Shown: one piece after another, positions 24,401-38,000 of the stretch
Layout: every line of letters begins with the position of its first letter
Position numbering within the stretch: the stretch's first letter is position 1
DNA from: Membranipora membranacea
Taxonomy: Eukaryota; Bryozoa; Gymnolaemata; Cheilostomatida; Membraniporidae
Assembly (NCBI GenBank): GCA_914767715.1
Contig: OU612068.1
Location: forward strand, 26,724,001 to 26,784,000
DNA length: 60,000 nucleotides
Reading direction: 5' to 3'
Notes under the pieces: model-generated
What the model saw: the letters and a program-made list of their open reading frames with translations, nothing else
Database searches by the model: none
Told to the model about the DNA's origin: nothing
Translations under genes and position numbers: made by a program

Positions 24401-27400
24401 CCCACTCCCGCCTATACCACACATCACACATCGCACCTGATCGCCCATACCTCGCTCAAGGTTTAACTGCTGTGAGGTGGATGTGCGATGTACCAACATG
24501 GCCCACCCTCGCATTTTCCAGCCCACTCACTTGCTATGAACCGCCCTGGTCAGTCCTGACAAGCGGTTTAGCTTCAAATTTTTTTATCAAGCTGTATTAT
24601 ACAACTCCCTTCAGGAAGTCTCCTTTATTATTGGAAGAACATGTTTTTCTCAATAAGTGTAGTTATTCAAATTGGGTGTGGCTTCTAGGTTTGTATTAAA
24701 GAACCTGCAGAGTTTTACATACCAGTGAACAGGGAAGACACCCTCACTTGAAAAAAATACATTTATGGATATTCAATTTTATATATCAGTAATTTAGAAG
24801 CAAATGGTAGGGGAGGCAATAATCCCGGGGGTGCAAAGCAACACAAGGAGCTTTGCTATCAACTCCTCCTGTGATATAATGGGTGAAAAACACACCTTAA
24901 AGGCATTTTAAGGTATGAAATGGCAATTAAATATTGAGATTTATCTTAGGGTTGTTCTGAGGTGGAGTCCTTAAACCACTATATTTAGCTTTATAACCAA
25001 ATCTCTTATGGAGCTGTGACATTTGTTTGAGGCTGCTTCTGAACATGGGTGTCATCATGAAGCGGCCAAAGAACCAATTGTTATTTACACAATTATTTAA
25101 CACAATGCCAATTGAATTATCAAGGATTTGTCTCCTAGGGGTACCCGAGACCCAAGTATCTTAAACAAAGACACCTTTGAACTCACCATTTGCTTTGGAT
25201 GCTCTTGGTCTTGCAGCCGGAGGTGCTTTTGGTTTCACAGCTTCAGTATAAGAAGCAATAAGTCTGGTCATTGTGTTCAGCAACTCAGAACTGTAACTAC
25301 TATCTAAGTGGCCGAAAATCAAGGTCAGATTTCATGCGTGATTTCTTACAATTCAATTCAATTGATATTAATTCAAATTTTTTGATGTTACATCTTTTGT
25401 TAGATATCTGCTTTGTCTCTACCCTGAAAATGACAGCTTTTACGCAAATAAGATGATGCATAATAATTCATTGTTAACTCTTATCTTTGAGGTGTGGAAA
25501 AGAATTTTTGGATTGAGGACTTGCAATAGATTTTATACAATCTAACGTAAAAATCTACGCTTTTTTACACCTTTAGAGATGACAATTTTGCTGTCAAATC
25601 ACCTTGAGCTGGAATAGATGCTGCTTGAGCAGCGCCCAGCTTGTTGTAGTTAAGACTTCAACTTAGGGATTGTGCAAGGCATAAGGCTGTTAGTTTTGTC
25701 AGACATGTTTATTGTCTCTCAGGAGGATAACAACCCTGAAGATGACTGTGTTAAAGCAAATTTTGCAAACAAAGTTGGAGGATCACAGTAATGATACATT
25801 AAGATGACCATATTATCCCCGTTGTTACCTCTGTGCATATTAGGTTATTTTTCTGATGCCCCTATAGGTAGAGTCATCCAAACATTAGCTACATTGCAAA
25901 TGTTTTTCTTTCTGACAGTATAAAAAAATCAGTGAGTGAATCTACAAGTGCTTCATACTCAACAGTTTGAAATTACCTAAACATACCAACCCACCTTGTG
26001 ACTGGTCTGGTGCTTTTTCTTCCTCCTCTGACTCAGAATCTGAATTGTTGTTTTCCTCCAATGGAAAAGTTATTTCTATTTTACTTCCATTCTTCAGCTC
26101 ATGAGTTTTCATCGCCACCATTTTGCTAGCCACTTGAAAAAATAGAATATTTGTTGTGATACTATGCTTCATAGATACATCGAAATGAATGAATCAATAG
26201 TAGTGTTCAAGAACTACACAACATGTTTGTGAAATGACACATACCTGAGCATGTCTGGAGCTCCAGTATGGCTTGTTGGTCAGTGAATGCCTGTATGGTC
26301 ATTGATGACCCTAAAGTGCTCTTGGGTCCGAGATATGTTTTAAGTTGTGTCTTGCTGAGGCAACCCTTGCCCTCATTGAGACTTTTGATAACAACAGTCT
26401 TTCCTGAAATTTATGGAATAAACCATCACCGGTTTCAATTCATAAGTATCACATCAAGCCTATAACAGTTTATTATAATCAATGAGAGAAATTTTTGGTC
26501 ACATCAAGTACTTTGATTGTTGCAAATTAGCTAGTACTGTTGGGTAATGCGCATGATACCGTAATCCCTCACCTATAAGTCACCGGACTTATAAGTGAAT
26601 CACCCCCCTCAGAAAAAATAAAAATGCTCCAGCTATAAGACACCCCACAGCTATAAGACACCCCACAGCTATAAGACACTCACTACACTACACTCACTAC
26701 AAATGAACTAAGTAGTTTTGGGAAAAAAACTGCCCTCAGTGGGTTTCAAACTCACAACTCCATGTTTACAAGTCGAACGAACGCTCTACCACTGAGCTAT
26801 TCATCTTCGGTGATTGTAAGAGGTTTTGGTCCAAACTAAATATAATAATGCTTCAAATGATAGTCGTCTATATACTACTCTCTTATAGCCGCCTTCACTT
26901 ATAAGTCGCGCGATCTATAGGTGAGGGATTACGGTATACTGTTAACATTCTTTTCCAGACTTTCAGGATATTTTAGACTGCAAATAAGCCTGCCGCCCAG
27001 AGAGCCTAAAGTAAGATGGCTCTACTTCTTTATATTTCCTCAGTGTTTCACATTCGCATCATTCTTTATGGATTTTTGAAGGAAAATTCCTCAGGACCAT
27101 TTATATAATTGAAACACACCAGTTTTCCTTGGAGTTATCTGAAGTTCGCTGTCAGGTGTTTCATCAAGTATCATCTGCTTAGAGTTTGTCAGCAGGCTGA
27201 TCTCTACAGACGGTAATTATTGAATTGTTTTATGAGACATGATCATTTTGTTCTATTAGTTAATAATGATGTTGATTACAGAAGCATGAACTATAAAGAC
27301 GAACAACTTACGCATGGTGGAAGGTTTAAAAAATATCACAAACATATATGTGATAGACCGAGAAATTGACAAACAATTTTATATCGACATTACAATCAAA

Positions 27401-28997
27401 ATGACTTTGGCCCAGCCATATGAGTTTCCTTTCCTTCAAATCTTCAATTTAAGTTGACTAGAAGAACTTTCCCAGCCATATAACCTCGCCACAGAAGCCT
27501 ATGACTTGCTTATTCTTGATTTGGTTCCAATATTATTTCGCCTTATGGTAATAGAGAAAATAGTCGGGAATAACATGTCTCTCTCATGGTGGGAGCTGGG
27601 GTCTGCAACTGTCAAATATCAATTTAATTTCTCTTGCATAATCACACAGAATCTCAGGATGAAATCTATTGTCTCTACCTTTAGGATTCATATCAAATCT
27701 GAAGAGCTGTTTGATTTGATCGTATGAATGTTCAAGTTTGGTAGAAGTCCATTCACCGAGAAGCTCTAGCAGATGCTGTTCTATCAGTGTATAGACATCC
27801 TCTGGGTTCTCCATCTCTGCAAGCTTACATTTTATCTCAACATGTGCTATAAGAGATAAAATATGTATTATAATTGCATTTCCATAATGATAAAAAATAT
27901 AATGGTTCTGTTTGTGATAAACAGTCAGCATAGTGGCTGAATAATAAATACTTCAATCACCTGAGATTTTGACCTCCATTATTATGTGAAAGAAATGGGA
28001 ATCTGCCAAACACCTTACAACAGATGTTTAAACAAGTTTTCATCAAAGTTAACTCAAGTTCAAGGTTTGTACACACTAAGCTGCTGAATGGCAAAGTTCC
28101 GCTTTTCATCATTGGTAAATGGGTATAGTACCATAGGCATTTTCTGATGAAAGAACAATAGGTTGATCACAGTTTGATGCAATGTGTTTGACATTGTGTC
28201 ACTGTCAGGTTTATCCGACCAGTTACATTACTTTTATATAACTTACTGGGTAAGTCAGTAGGTACTACAGGAGTTGGCTCCGGTTCTTTGTAAAACGCAA
28301 CTGTGCCCTTCTTTCTCAAAATTTCCACCTGTTCTTGCTCTAACATCTTTGTAGCATCTAAAGAAAACATGTAACAGAAAAACCAATAATCAGTTTACTC
28401 CTGAATACTAGCTGGCAACAGTCCTGTCACAGATCTAACCCAGTAAGATAAAGTCTCCTCATCCACATCCAGTAGGTTATAAACAAGAAGTGTCTCATGC
28501 CTCTTACTAATACCCGCTACTTCAGCTATACCTGAGCTGCTAGCTGTATCTGAGCCTCCACTAGCCTGTAGGCTCGACAGGGCCGCATCACGTGCTGACC
28601 TGGTCTTCTCCTAGGCCCCTCCTCTATGGCTTGTTCTTTTGATTGTGCGTCTACTGTAACACCAACAGGACAATTTTCTTGCTTTGTCAAAAATTGTCAA
28701 TTGAAACTTTGTAATTGCTCTGAAAATGTCAATTGTTTACTTCGGTATCACTGAGGTATAATATATATGTATAGATTCAAATCTGTGCTTTTAAGTGTCA
28801 TCTGTGTGTATTTGGCCCCAACTAAGTGTCACTCAAAAATAAGGAGTCATTTTATATGACCCACAAAAAAATCATGTCTTAAATCCTCTTAAATAATCAT
28901 GTTGGGCATCCTTAACCCAATAGTAGTTTATGGTAGATAAAATAGCCTGACATGGTCGGACAACTCCAATGCAAAGATTTGCCCTACACACTGATAG

Positions 28998-29037
<40 letters not shown>

Positions 29038-32000
29038 TGACTCATTGTCCAGGGTTTTTATGGGTACAACGGTGGGATATATAATATATGACACTTTATT
29101 GCACAAATGTGTGTATATATATATGTATATATTTATAACAGGCTTAATAACATCGATTGAGGATTTAAACAGATGAGAAAATCCACTATATAATATATAT
29201 GAATGTTTGATCATATCAGTTGTGCTGATATAAAAGGTTGTGACTCTCACCGATTTCTCTGTTTCCAGTCTTCTGTTCATCTTCCATAGGTGGTTCGCTA
29301 GGCTGTAAGTCCTGGCTTGTTAGGCTTAGGTCATGTGTTGCGAATGCAGTCAATTGGTTGTCTAGTATGTGCTGGCCGGCCGATACAATGAGCGCAGCAA
29401 CTAGAAAAAGGTGAATATTTTTTATTTTTCACTGCATAACGCTATGAAGGTTAAATTTGGTCGATTATCAATGTTTATTGCCTTCACCAAGGCCTTGGAG
29501 GTTGCCCCTATGACAGAGAGTATATCAGTCAAATTACGGTTTCCACATTTCACGTTTTGACAGTTTAGAAGTCAGAAAATTCAAAATCTTGTTCAAAAGT
29601 AGACACAGCTCACTTTTTTTTCAAAGAACTGTTAACACTGATGTATTGTATTGTATTTATGTGAATTTGAAGGTCATCTTTTATCAAGCAAAAGTATTAC
29701 ATGGAACAATATTTTTGTTATAACTGCATGGTACACAGGTAGTACAACTGCATTTATTGCAAAGTCTATTTATATGAAAACTTATTGAAATTCAATGCTG
29801 CGCTATGATGTTGCCTCATTGAACATAGTTATAGAATTTCATGTGCAAGTCTTAGTGATTTCGGCGAGGCATGACCTTAAGCCAGGTTATTCAAATTGGG
29901 TTGAAGCCATGAACATAAAATGCTTATACATTTTTAGTTAAAGCGATCATCACCTAACAAGAGCAAGTAAATCTTCTCTTGTGTCTTATTTTTCATTACA
30001 TTGTTAATGTACCTGAACAGTTTTCCGCCTGAACTACAGCATGTCCTGTTTCATAATTCTCTACGAAAATCTTACATCTGTAGCTGCTGTTTTCCCCAAA
30101 ATACTTCTTCAGCATCTCTTTTGTCAGCACAGATTGTGAAGACTTGGTATTGATGATCAGCTTGACGTATTTCCCTGTTGATAAAAGTTGTCTAAATTGA
30201 TTGATAGAAACTTCACTCTGTGATCTGCAATGATCTATTACATAGTTTATACAACAAGAATATCCCACCTGTAATTGAATGGTACTCAGTACATATGAAA
30301 TATATCTTGCCTGGATTACTATTATGAACACAAAAATAACATATTTCAAGGTTCAGAAAAAAACTTTGAGAAACCGCCAAATATTTGATACTACAAGGGT
30401 TGCCAGATTATCATACTAATAAGTAACCTGTTGTTGCTGATCTGATAGTCATCAGTGTCTCCGCTTCTCCTTTGACAAGATATTGTTCACACTCCATCAA
30501 TCTCTTTATAGCTTGACAAAAGTGGCAAAACTATCATATCCCGAATTTGTAAAGTGTATAGTGATATCAGAGGTAGCGGGCTGAGTCCATAGTTAGGTCA
30601 TAGTTTCAACGAGGAATGCGTCAGATTATTGAAAAAAATGTTCACAGGATGTAAAACCTTGTGGGGAATTCCAAATGCTAATCAGATGCAAAGACAATCC
30701 ATCTGGCTGCTGTACACATAGGAACCTTATCTGGGACTCTCAAGTTCTTAGAGGTAAGGAAAATAAAGTTGATGGCTCAAGGTTAGAAGTGCCGGTAGTC
30801 ATAAAAAAGAGAAGAAAAATAGCATCACAGACCTGTAAAAATAGCATCACAGACCTGTAAAAATACATCAAATTTGTTGTAAACTGAAGAGAAATATTAA
30901 GTCTCAAAACTGTCTAGCATACCGGTAGCATCCAAGTCAAAGCGAAATAAGTCTTTCTTTTCATCAAATGAGTGTTCAACTTTCACCAATTCACTGAGAG
31001 GACTTTTGAAATGTATTCGTAGCAGAGAGTACATGTCTTCAGGCTTCTCTTTATTTAAGCGGTCAACTTCAACATGAGCTGTAACACAAGCGCAGTATTA
31101 GAATTATCCAAATCAAGGTATAAGACTGATTCCCTTGCTGCAGGTCTGACCTTATACAGCAAGATGGTTTGTGAGTTTTTTTATCAACACTATGTCACAA
31201 TCAGACCAATGAATTTATTAAAGACCATTCCATTTACCCTAACAGATAAAACCTTTGAAAATCTAATTAGAATCAAGTAGAATTCTCCTAACGCTGCCTG
31301 ACAATCAGGTAGGAGAATGTAGTGGATTTTGAGGCAACATACTGGGCTGTCCGGGTTCATGAAGAGAAAACTTAAGCTTTCCAAGTATAGGTAACTCTGT
31401 GCCTCCACTGTCTACCAGACCTTTTGCCTCTAAAAGTAAAGAAGCTAAATGGTACCTTATATGCCTAAGGCTAAGTTTGGGTACCCAGAATTAAAAGATG
31501 CTTGCTTGTGATGGTGAAGGGAAAAATCTCTAATAACAAACCGATCCTGAGTCACTTGTGTAAGTAAAAAAAGAATATAATCGCATCTCAATACTGATGT
31601 TACTGATAATGAAACTGAAGCCTACTGTGTTTAGTCCAAAGCAAAAGTTGTTTTCATTTGGGATAAACTATCAGGACCAAAACTTACCAGAGGCTGGGAA
31701 TCTTGCTAGAAAGCAGTTTGGCTTAGTGGTGGATCGGCTGATAAATTCACCATTTTTATCCCCTACAAACTTTTGTACCATACGCTCCCTACCACATGTA
31801 TGTATCTCAACAGTCAAATCTAAAATTGAATGACACTATCACTTGCTAAGAATGATGTATGAGTATATAGTAGTAGTATGAAGGGTGATAATTCGGATCG
31901 GATAAAGGTATGTTTTGTATGCTGTTGAGCAGCAAAGATGAAAATAAATCTGTGTATTGCTTGCTGTGATACAATGTATGTATCTGTATTGAACTCCTGC

Positions 32001-35000
32001 CTGATGACGAGTTGAGTTGATGATGAGACGGGCTTGTTGTACAGGTTAAACAAGCTCATGAGTCTGAAAAAGGTTGATGTATGGTAAGAGCATGCATGTA
32101 CAGGATAGCCCAAGGCAATATGAGCCCACGATGACATCTTTCCTTTCATGGTTACACAATATATCTATGTTCTAATAGGTTTATTAACACCTGAAGTCCA
32201 CTGAGGTAAGCTTTCACTGCTTGAAAGAGAGCCTCTTATATTTGAAGTTTGCTACAGTCCTGGCACACAAAGGCCAGAAACACCAGGTTGCATTCTAGAA
32301 GCCTGGCATTGGCATTAACATATTATTCATGCTAGCTACATACATGCTATGATGTAGGAGCCTAGGGGAGATAAATCAGAATATATAGTAAATGTGCCAA
32401 ACCTACTCACATGCAGTAAGGGAGTGCTCACCATTGGCTTTTTGAGGTGCATCACATTCTCCATTGTTAGGATCGTCATCAGTGTCGAATTTTGAGTGTT
32501 TGTGCATCAGGGGAAAGTTTATCTCAACACATAATCCATTTCTCAACTGAATTTTGTGCATGGATACCAACTTACTGGCCACTAAAACAACCGATCAGAA
32601 ACTACATAACAATCAGTACATCTTAAGGACAGGCCACACTTGGTTGATTTCTCACGATTCGTATAAATTTTTCACGAATACTTTCATACGAATAGGGATT
32701 CTCACGATTTCGTGAAACGCTTTATGTTAACGTTGCACGTAACCGAATCGTATAAATTTTCACGAAATGTTATCTGATTGGCTGTCAGATTTGATTGATT
32801 GGCTGTCTGTTTTGATTGATAAGTCAAGGCCAAGTCAAACAACTTTGATTAAAATGATGGACTGGATGATCGATAGTGGACTGAGCTTCTCATTGATTTG
32901 GACCTGGAGCAAGAGGGAAAAGGGATACAATGACTAATGGGGTATCAAATTGTATAAATATAAGGAGATAGTTGAGCCTAAGCATATCCAGAAGCTGAAT
33001 CACTGAACTTGTTGGTATAGTGAACAATAAGAAACAGCTTCTCCTTGGTGTAATTTTTTTATTTTATCACTCACTGATAGGCCTTTGGTTTAGATTGGCT
33101 GAGGAGGATTACAGGAGGATTACACCCATAAATCATTAGTACGAATGATGACAATGACAATCATGTGTGGCAAGTTGATATTCCTACGAAATTTAATTTG
33201 AAAGAATTAGTGGAAATTTGCACGAGTGTCTGGCTTCAGGTTTAGGTAAATCCCGAAAGATTTGTAATCCAAGGGCAGAACATAATCAGGCAACTTATAC
33301 CAACAAGTGCCAAGTCTTTTAATCAAAAACAGCTGAAATCGCAATCTGATTGCTCACTCAATGTGTGAGTGATACTTACTAGGCTAAGAAATCGCTCACA
33401 CATTGATGGTACTATAAACCTTCTGAGTGAGCGATTTTTGTCTAATTGAAAGACCAAGTGAGTGACAATTTTGAGCAATGTGATAGTGATAATTTGTTCT
33501 AATAAAGCGACGGTCATTCTTATTGGAAGACCTCCCAGATTTCATTTATGTATCATTCGCAAGTATAGACAACTCACGTGAACAAGATTCCAGTTCTATA
33601 ATTGCTGCTTCAGGTGTAAAAGTCTGTATGATCATACTTGAGGCAAGGTTGCTTGTAGGTCCCATATATTCTTTAAGTCGATATTCACTGAGGTGCTGGT
33701 CTTTGGATTTGTTTGTTATCATTGCAACTTTGCCTAGAACAACAATGGATATGGTCTATATCAACGTTTCAGCATGAATATGGGACGGTTGGAACATGAA
33801 AACTGACTGGCTTGGGTGAGTTATGTTTAACACTATGATTTGTTGCAAAATTTGCTTAACTGGATCACAACTGATTGAAATGTTAGCACTGTCTTTACTA
33901 TTCTGCCATAAGGGATTCATATAGCTGTGGCAGTCTTTGCCTGTTTCAATCAATCGTGGGACAACTCACCAGTTGTTTTTGGTGTGATCTGCAGCTCTGC
34001 TTCTAGTGCCCCTTCTAGGAGTGTTTGTTTTTGACTGAGAATTGAACTCTGGTCTACAATTAACAGCATTGGGACATGTGAGAATATCGAAACTAGCCAG
34101 TGGAGCAAAACATTCCTAGTATGGTTGAGCCTTGATTTTTTGCACAACCTAAGTATAGGTTCTGACACTTCAATCAACCTCAGACTATTGCATGATATGC
34201 TTCCTTATGACACCCCTTAAAAGTAAACAGAGGATTATCTCGGGAATTCAAAAGGAGCTCAATGATGAGACAAATGTTTTGCCTCACAAAATCTTTGAAA
34301 ACGCATTCTTTCAGCAGCAGTTGGTCCATGTAGAATATAGATGGTCATACTGACTAAATGATTTTAGCCCTCATGACCGTCGAAGAAAATTTCACCCGAA
34401 GTGTGAGACTTGATGCGCGACTTAAATCACCACTTGATGTGTGACTTGAAATGCAACACTTAGTGCAACATCATGTGCAACATGAAGCGTAACGTTAAGC
34501 ACAATATTAAGCACAACACCAGGCGCAACATTAGGAGCAACGTTTAGCAAATTGTCACTTTACCTACTGGACACCAACAATTCAGGATCGCTTTCTTTTC
34601 AAAGTGGTTATTGAATCAATACAGACGCTCCCAAGCTCCGAATCCCTCTCCCCATGATTAGAGAGATATCCAATAGAAAAAGTGAAAGTACCTAACTACT
34701 ATCGCCGTGGCATTGGTGTTACAGCGCAGAGTGTCTCAAGAGAACAACTGCAAGCAGTGAGGCATATTGTAATGGAACGACTATTTCAGATACAAGAAAT
34801 TCAAAAGGACATCTATCACATTAGATGGCATAGTCAGAGAGGCCGCAAGCTGTTTCTCAGCACGATCTCATCAGGCATTGATAAACATATTTACTACAAT
34901 ATATATTGTGGTGGACAATTGTTTGGTAAAATTCTGGTGCCTATAACTCTCTAAATACCTTTGGGCTGCATGTCAAATCTGAATACTTTCAAAGATTCAT

Positions 35001-38000
35001 CATATGAATGTTCAAACTTTGTAGCTATCCATCCGTCCAGCAGTTTGCTCAGATGATCTGCTAAGCGTCGATGTATGACATCTGGTTGACCGGCCAGCTC
35101 GCACTTGATCTCAACATGAGCTATAAAGTGAGGGAAGACCATCTTGGATCAGGTAAAATACAAACAAAAATAGATAGATAGTAATGATACATGGAACTGG
35201 AACATATGATTAGACGTTCAGATTAGTCAATCTACACATGCAGCCATCCTACGATTAGAGCACCTGATTCCCTGTGTCTCACAGGGAAGACAGATACAAA
35301 TTCAGAATAAGCTTTGTCAAAAAGTGATTTCCTATGATCAAATATTTTTATGTCATACTTACTTGGATATTTTCCTTCACTTATTGGACATCCAATATCA
35401 GCACCCTCCATGAGAAGTAATGTTTGTTCCATTTGATCATCACTACCAACTACAATGAACAGTTTCTGTGTCGATCATGTAGCTAGTGCTTTGTATAGAC
35501 ATAAAAGGAAAAAGACAAGTGTTTAGCTTTGACATGAGGACGGAGTGATTTGAGTTATCAATGTAAAAAGATAATGTTCAAACTTGTAACTCACCTGTCT
35601 GTTCAAGAGGTGCTGACAAGGAATGATCCAATGTGAGCGGAGAGGGTGCTGAATCTCTGCCCATCAAGAGAGAGTGTTTGACAGTCGCATGTAAACCATG
35701 TGTTGTTTGCTTTGAGCCTGTTACTACTCCTTGCTTTGAATGTTCAATTATATCCGGCATCTCAAAATTGAGAGTCAGTGAACTTGAAGAGCAACCATCA
35801 CTTCCTCTAGATACGGTGCATCCTAAATGGGCAGTGATTTTGTTAGATTACCCTTGCTTACGTATTTGATTTAAAGGGGAAACACACAAAGATGTAAAAC
35901 ATTTTTTGTTGCGAAGTTGGGTTCTATCAGGATGGCAAGATATAAATAAGGCAGTCCACTCACCATGAAAGTCAGTAGACAAGTGCTCATGTGTGTCTCT
36001 TCAATCAAGGTCACGGTCAAGTCAGTCTCTGTCATATATAGGTCAGGGCAGCTGATGATAACTCCTCAGTATGTACAGAGGGGACAACTCCAAGATACAT
36101 GTACAAAGTACATGTATGACAACATGGCAACAAACCTTATGATAGGACTACTCCACATTTTTAGCCTGCACTTACCATCTAGTTCAAGGTGTGACGAAGG
36201 TTTTGGAGAAATTGCTGCATCACTGATAAATTCATTGTGATGACTGACACTTGCTGTCACATCTTGAGCTATACACCATCTTTTAGCCCTCACAACGCGC
36301 TCAGCATCTACAGATGTAAAGATGATAAAAACGCTTTATGATTTATTACAAAATATACAACACACTTGTTGTTATAATCTTACATCTAATCTGCCGAGAA
36401 AAACATAACATAGCAACTACGGGGAATACAGGCTATCACGACTTGAAAGTGATGTTTCAGTCAGGAAATAAAAGCATTGTGTGGGGAAACCGCAACTCTC
36501 TAACAGAATCATTACATGTGAGTGCCTAACATATGGTTATGCTTCAAAAAGAGAGGTGAAGAGAGATATCTGATTGTATGATTTTCTCTAGAGCCACAAT
36601 TTTTCACCAGTCTGGTGATCCAGCGTGGAAAATAGATCAGAGATGGTTGTGCTTTTGTTATGGAGATGCCAAATGGCTGGATTGTTGTTCGGCTATATTA
36701 GTCGGGGATCCCGGGGTCAAAATCCATGTTAAACGTGTAAAAGCTGAGTTTCATACATTATTGAGAAGAAGTGTTATAATTTTGTATTCCACCCTCAGAA
36801 CAGGAATCATAAGGGGGGTTTTATGAAATTTCACTCATGATAGACAGGGGGGACAACCTTTTCCATAATCAACTTTTCAGTACAGATCTTTAACTTGTGA
36901 TAAAAGTTCTCAATATTTAGAGCTTATACTCTGGATATAGTTTGCTGATATCATTAGCTGTTCATAGAAATTAAAAATCACTTACCCAGATTGTTGATCT
37001 GCGGCTAACAGCCCAACGTCATGACATTACATTAATTTTTTGTGTCTTCCATCTTGAAAGTTTTTTATGCAATTTTCTATGGAATTGTCAGAAAAACTGA
37101 ATCAGCAGATTTTTGTTTAGATATCTAGAGAATAATCATGGAAAGAATTATCCAGATATCTCTGATCAGTTGGAAATAATAATCAATTCAATCCGAGTAC
37201 GTCCTTTTATGAATGGAGTGATTTGGCGTAACGCTACACAATGCTGCCGGTATTGTGGTGATTGTTGTAAATTCTCAGTGTTTAACTGTTTTAAAAAGGG
37301 TCTACATTAACAGAAATCCATGCTAGCGACATTTAAAACATTATCATATAATCATAATTCATTTTCAGACACAATAACCTGTGTTTTATTACTCATAAAT
37401 TTATTCGGATTTCTCTTTGTAACAGATGATTTTCAGCTGTACATTTACGATGTGTTATGTCTGAAACTCCAATTCAGACAAAATTGTGCAACTAAGCTAT
37501 ACTTTCATCAACTTAAATCAAGACAAAATCACACTAGATGCCAGGCTAGTGGGCAGATGAGGCGTGAATTGATTGTTGGACATAGGTTGACATTTTGGAA
37601 AAATATTTTTCCATTTTACCATCCTATGGTCAGGGGCGTGGTGTATTGGTCTTATCTAGTACTTGGTCAGCTTCAGTTCCTGTATTGTACAGGGAACAAA
37701 GCTGGTTGATTCATAATCTCATTGTAGAACACACAGAGGGAAGGTTGAGCTTCTCCATTAGACCACAAAAGCACACTTTTATTGTTATAACAATCAGGCA
37801 TGCAGATACTTAAAAAACATGCCACCAATTTGATCAAAATTGGCCATAGCTTCATCAGTTTAGAACTGAGCCTCAAGTAGGAAACTCAATTATTTACACT
37901 TTTGATCATCTTTGGGTTAATTTATGTACCTTGAACCTTGTGTTTTGTGCTACCAAAAATTTAGATTTCCTGGAGTGCACATGGGATGGTAATGCTGCCC

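Larger units (their letters stand above)
25187..28357 (-). other. gene A exons 15-20: RRM-like module 4, near-copy of gene B exons 14-18
   Basis: Exon 15 (111 nt) reads DATKMLEQEQVEILRKKG. Exon 16 (168 nt) reads HVEIKCKLAEMENPEDVYTL. Exon 17 (84 nt) ends ELQITPRKTG. Exon 18 (159 nt) reads KTVVIKSLNEGKGCLSKTQL. Exon 19 (138 nt) has an acidic tail NNNSDSESEEEEKAPDQ. All five have the same lengths as gene B exons 14-18, and flanking intron sequence also aligns. Exon 20 (54 nt) is a basic Pro/Ala-rich linker (KPKAPPAARPRASKA) with no B counterpart in view. Confidence 0.85.
32432..35449 (-). other. gene A exons 6-10: RRM-like module 2
   Basis: Exon 6 (87 nt) is a linker. Exon 7 reads HVEIKCELAGQPDVIHRRLA then KFEHSYDESLKVFRFDM. 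Exon 8 is the 84-nt linker ending ELQITPKTTG. Exon 9 reads KVAMITNKSKDQHLSEYRLK then ASSMIIQTFTPEAAIIELES. Exon 10 begins LASKLVSMHKIQLRNGLCVE and ends in an acidic tail (DTDDDPNNGE). The set repeats the order seen in module 4 and in gene B exons 15-18. All junctions are phase 1. Confidence 0.75.

Noticed and set aside
26735-26806. Functional tRNA gene (possible Thr anticodon TGT)
   Set aside because: The anticodon stem is mismatched and the acceptor ends do not pair; it is embedded in a MITE.
28952-29280. Open frames running through the (AT)n tract
   Set aside because: Low-complexity Tyr-Ile repeats produced by the microsatellite; only the minus-strand exon at 29251-29400 is supported.
30780-30860. 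Extra linker exon between gene A exons 12 and 13
   Set aside because: The region has a duplicated acceptor-like tttttacaggtctgtgatgc, but no frame-compatible exon; exon 12 joins exon 13 in phase without it.
32640-33190. Possible MITE with gccacac ends and repeated tcgtataaattttcacgaa
   Set aside because: The direct repeats near 32657 and 32744 are real, but terminal inverted repeats and a target duplication are too weak to define an element.
33523-33777. 84-codon plus-strand open frame
   Set aside because: It is the shadow of gene A exon 9 on the opposite strand.
34682-34954. 90-codon plus-strand open frame in intron 7 of gene A
   Set aside because: No recognised domain, and it abuts the antisense of a real exon (34959-35120).
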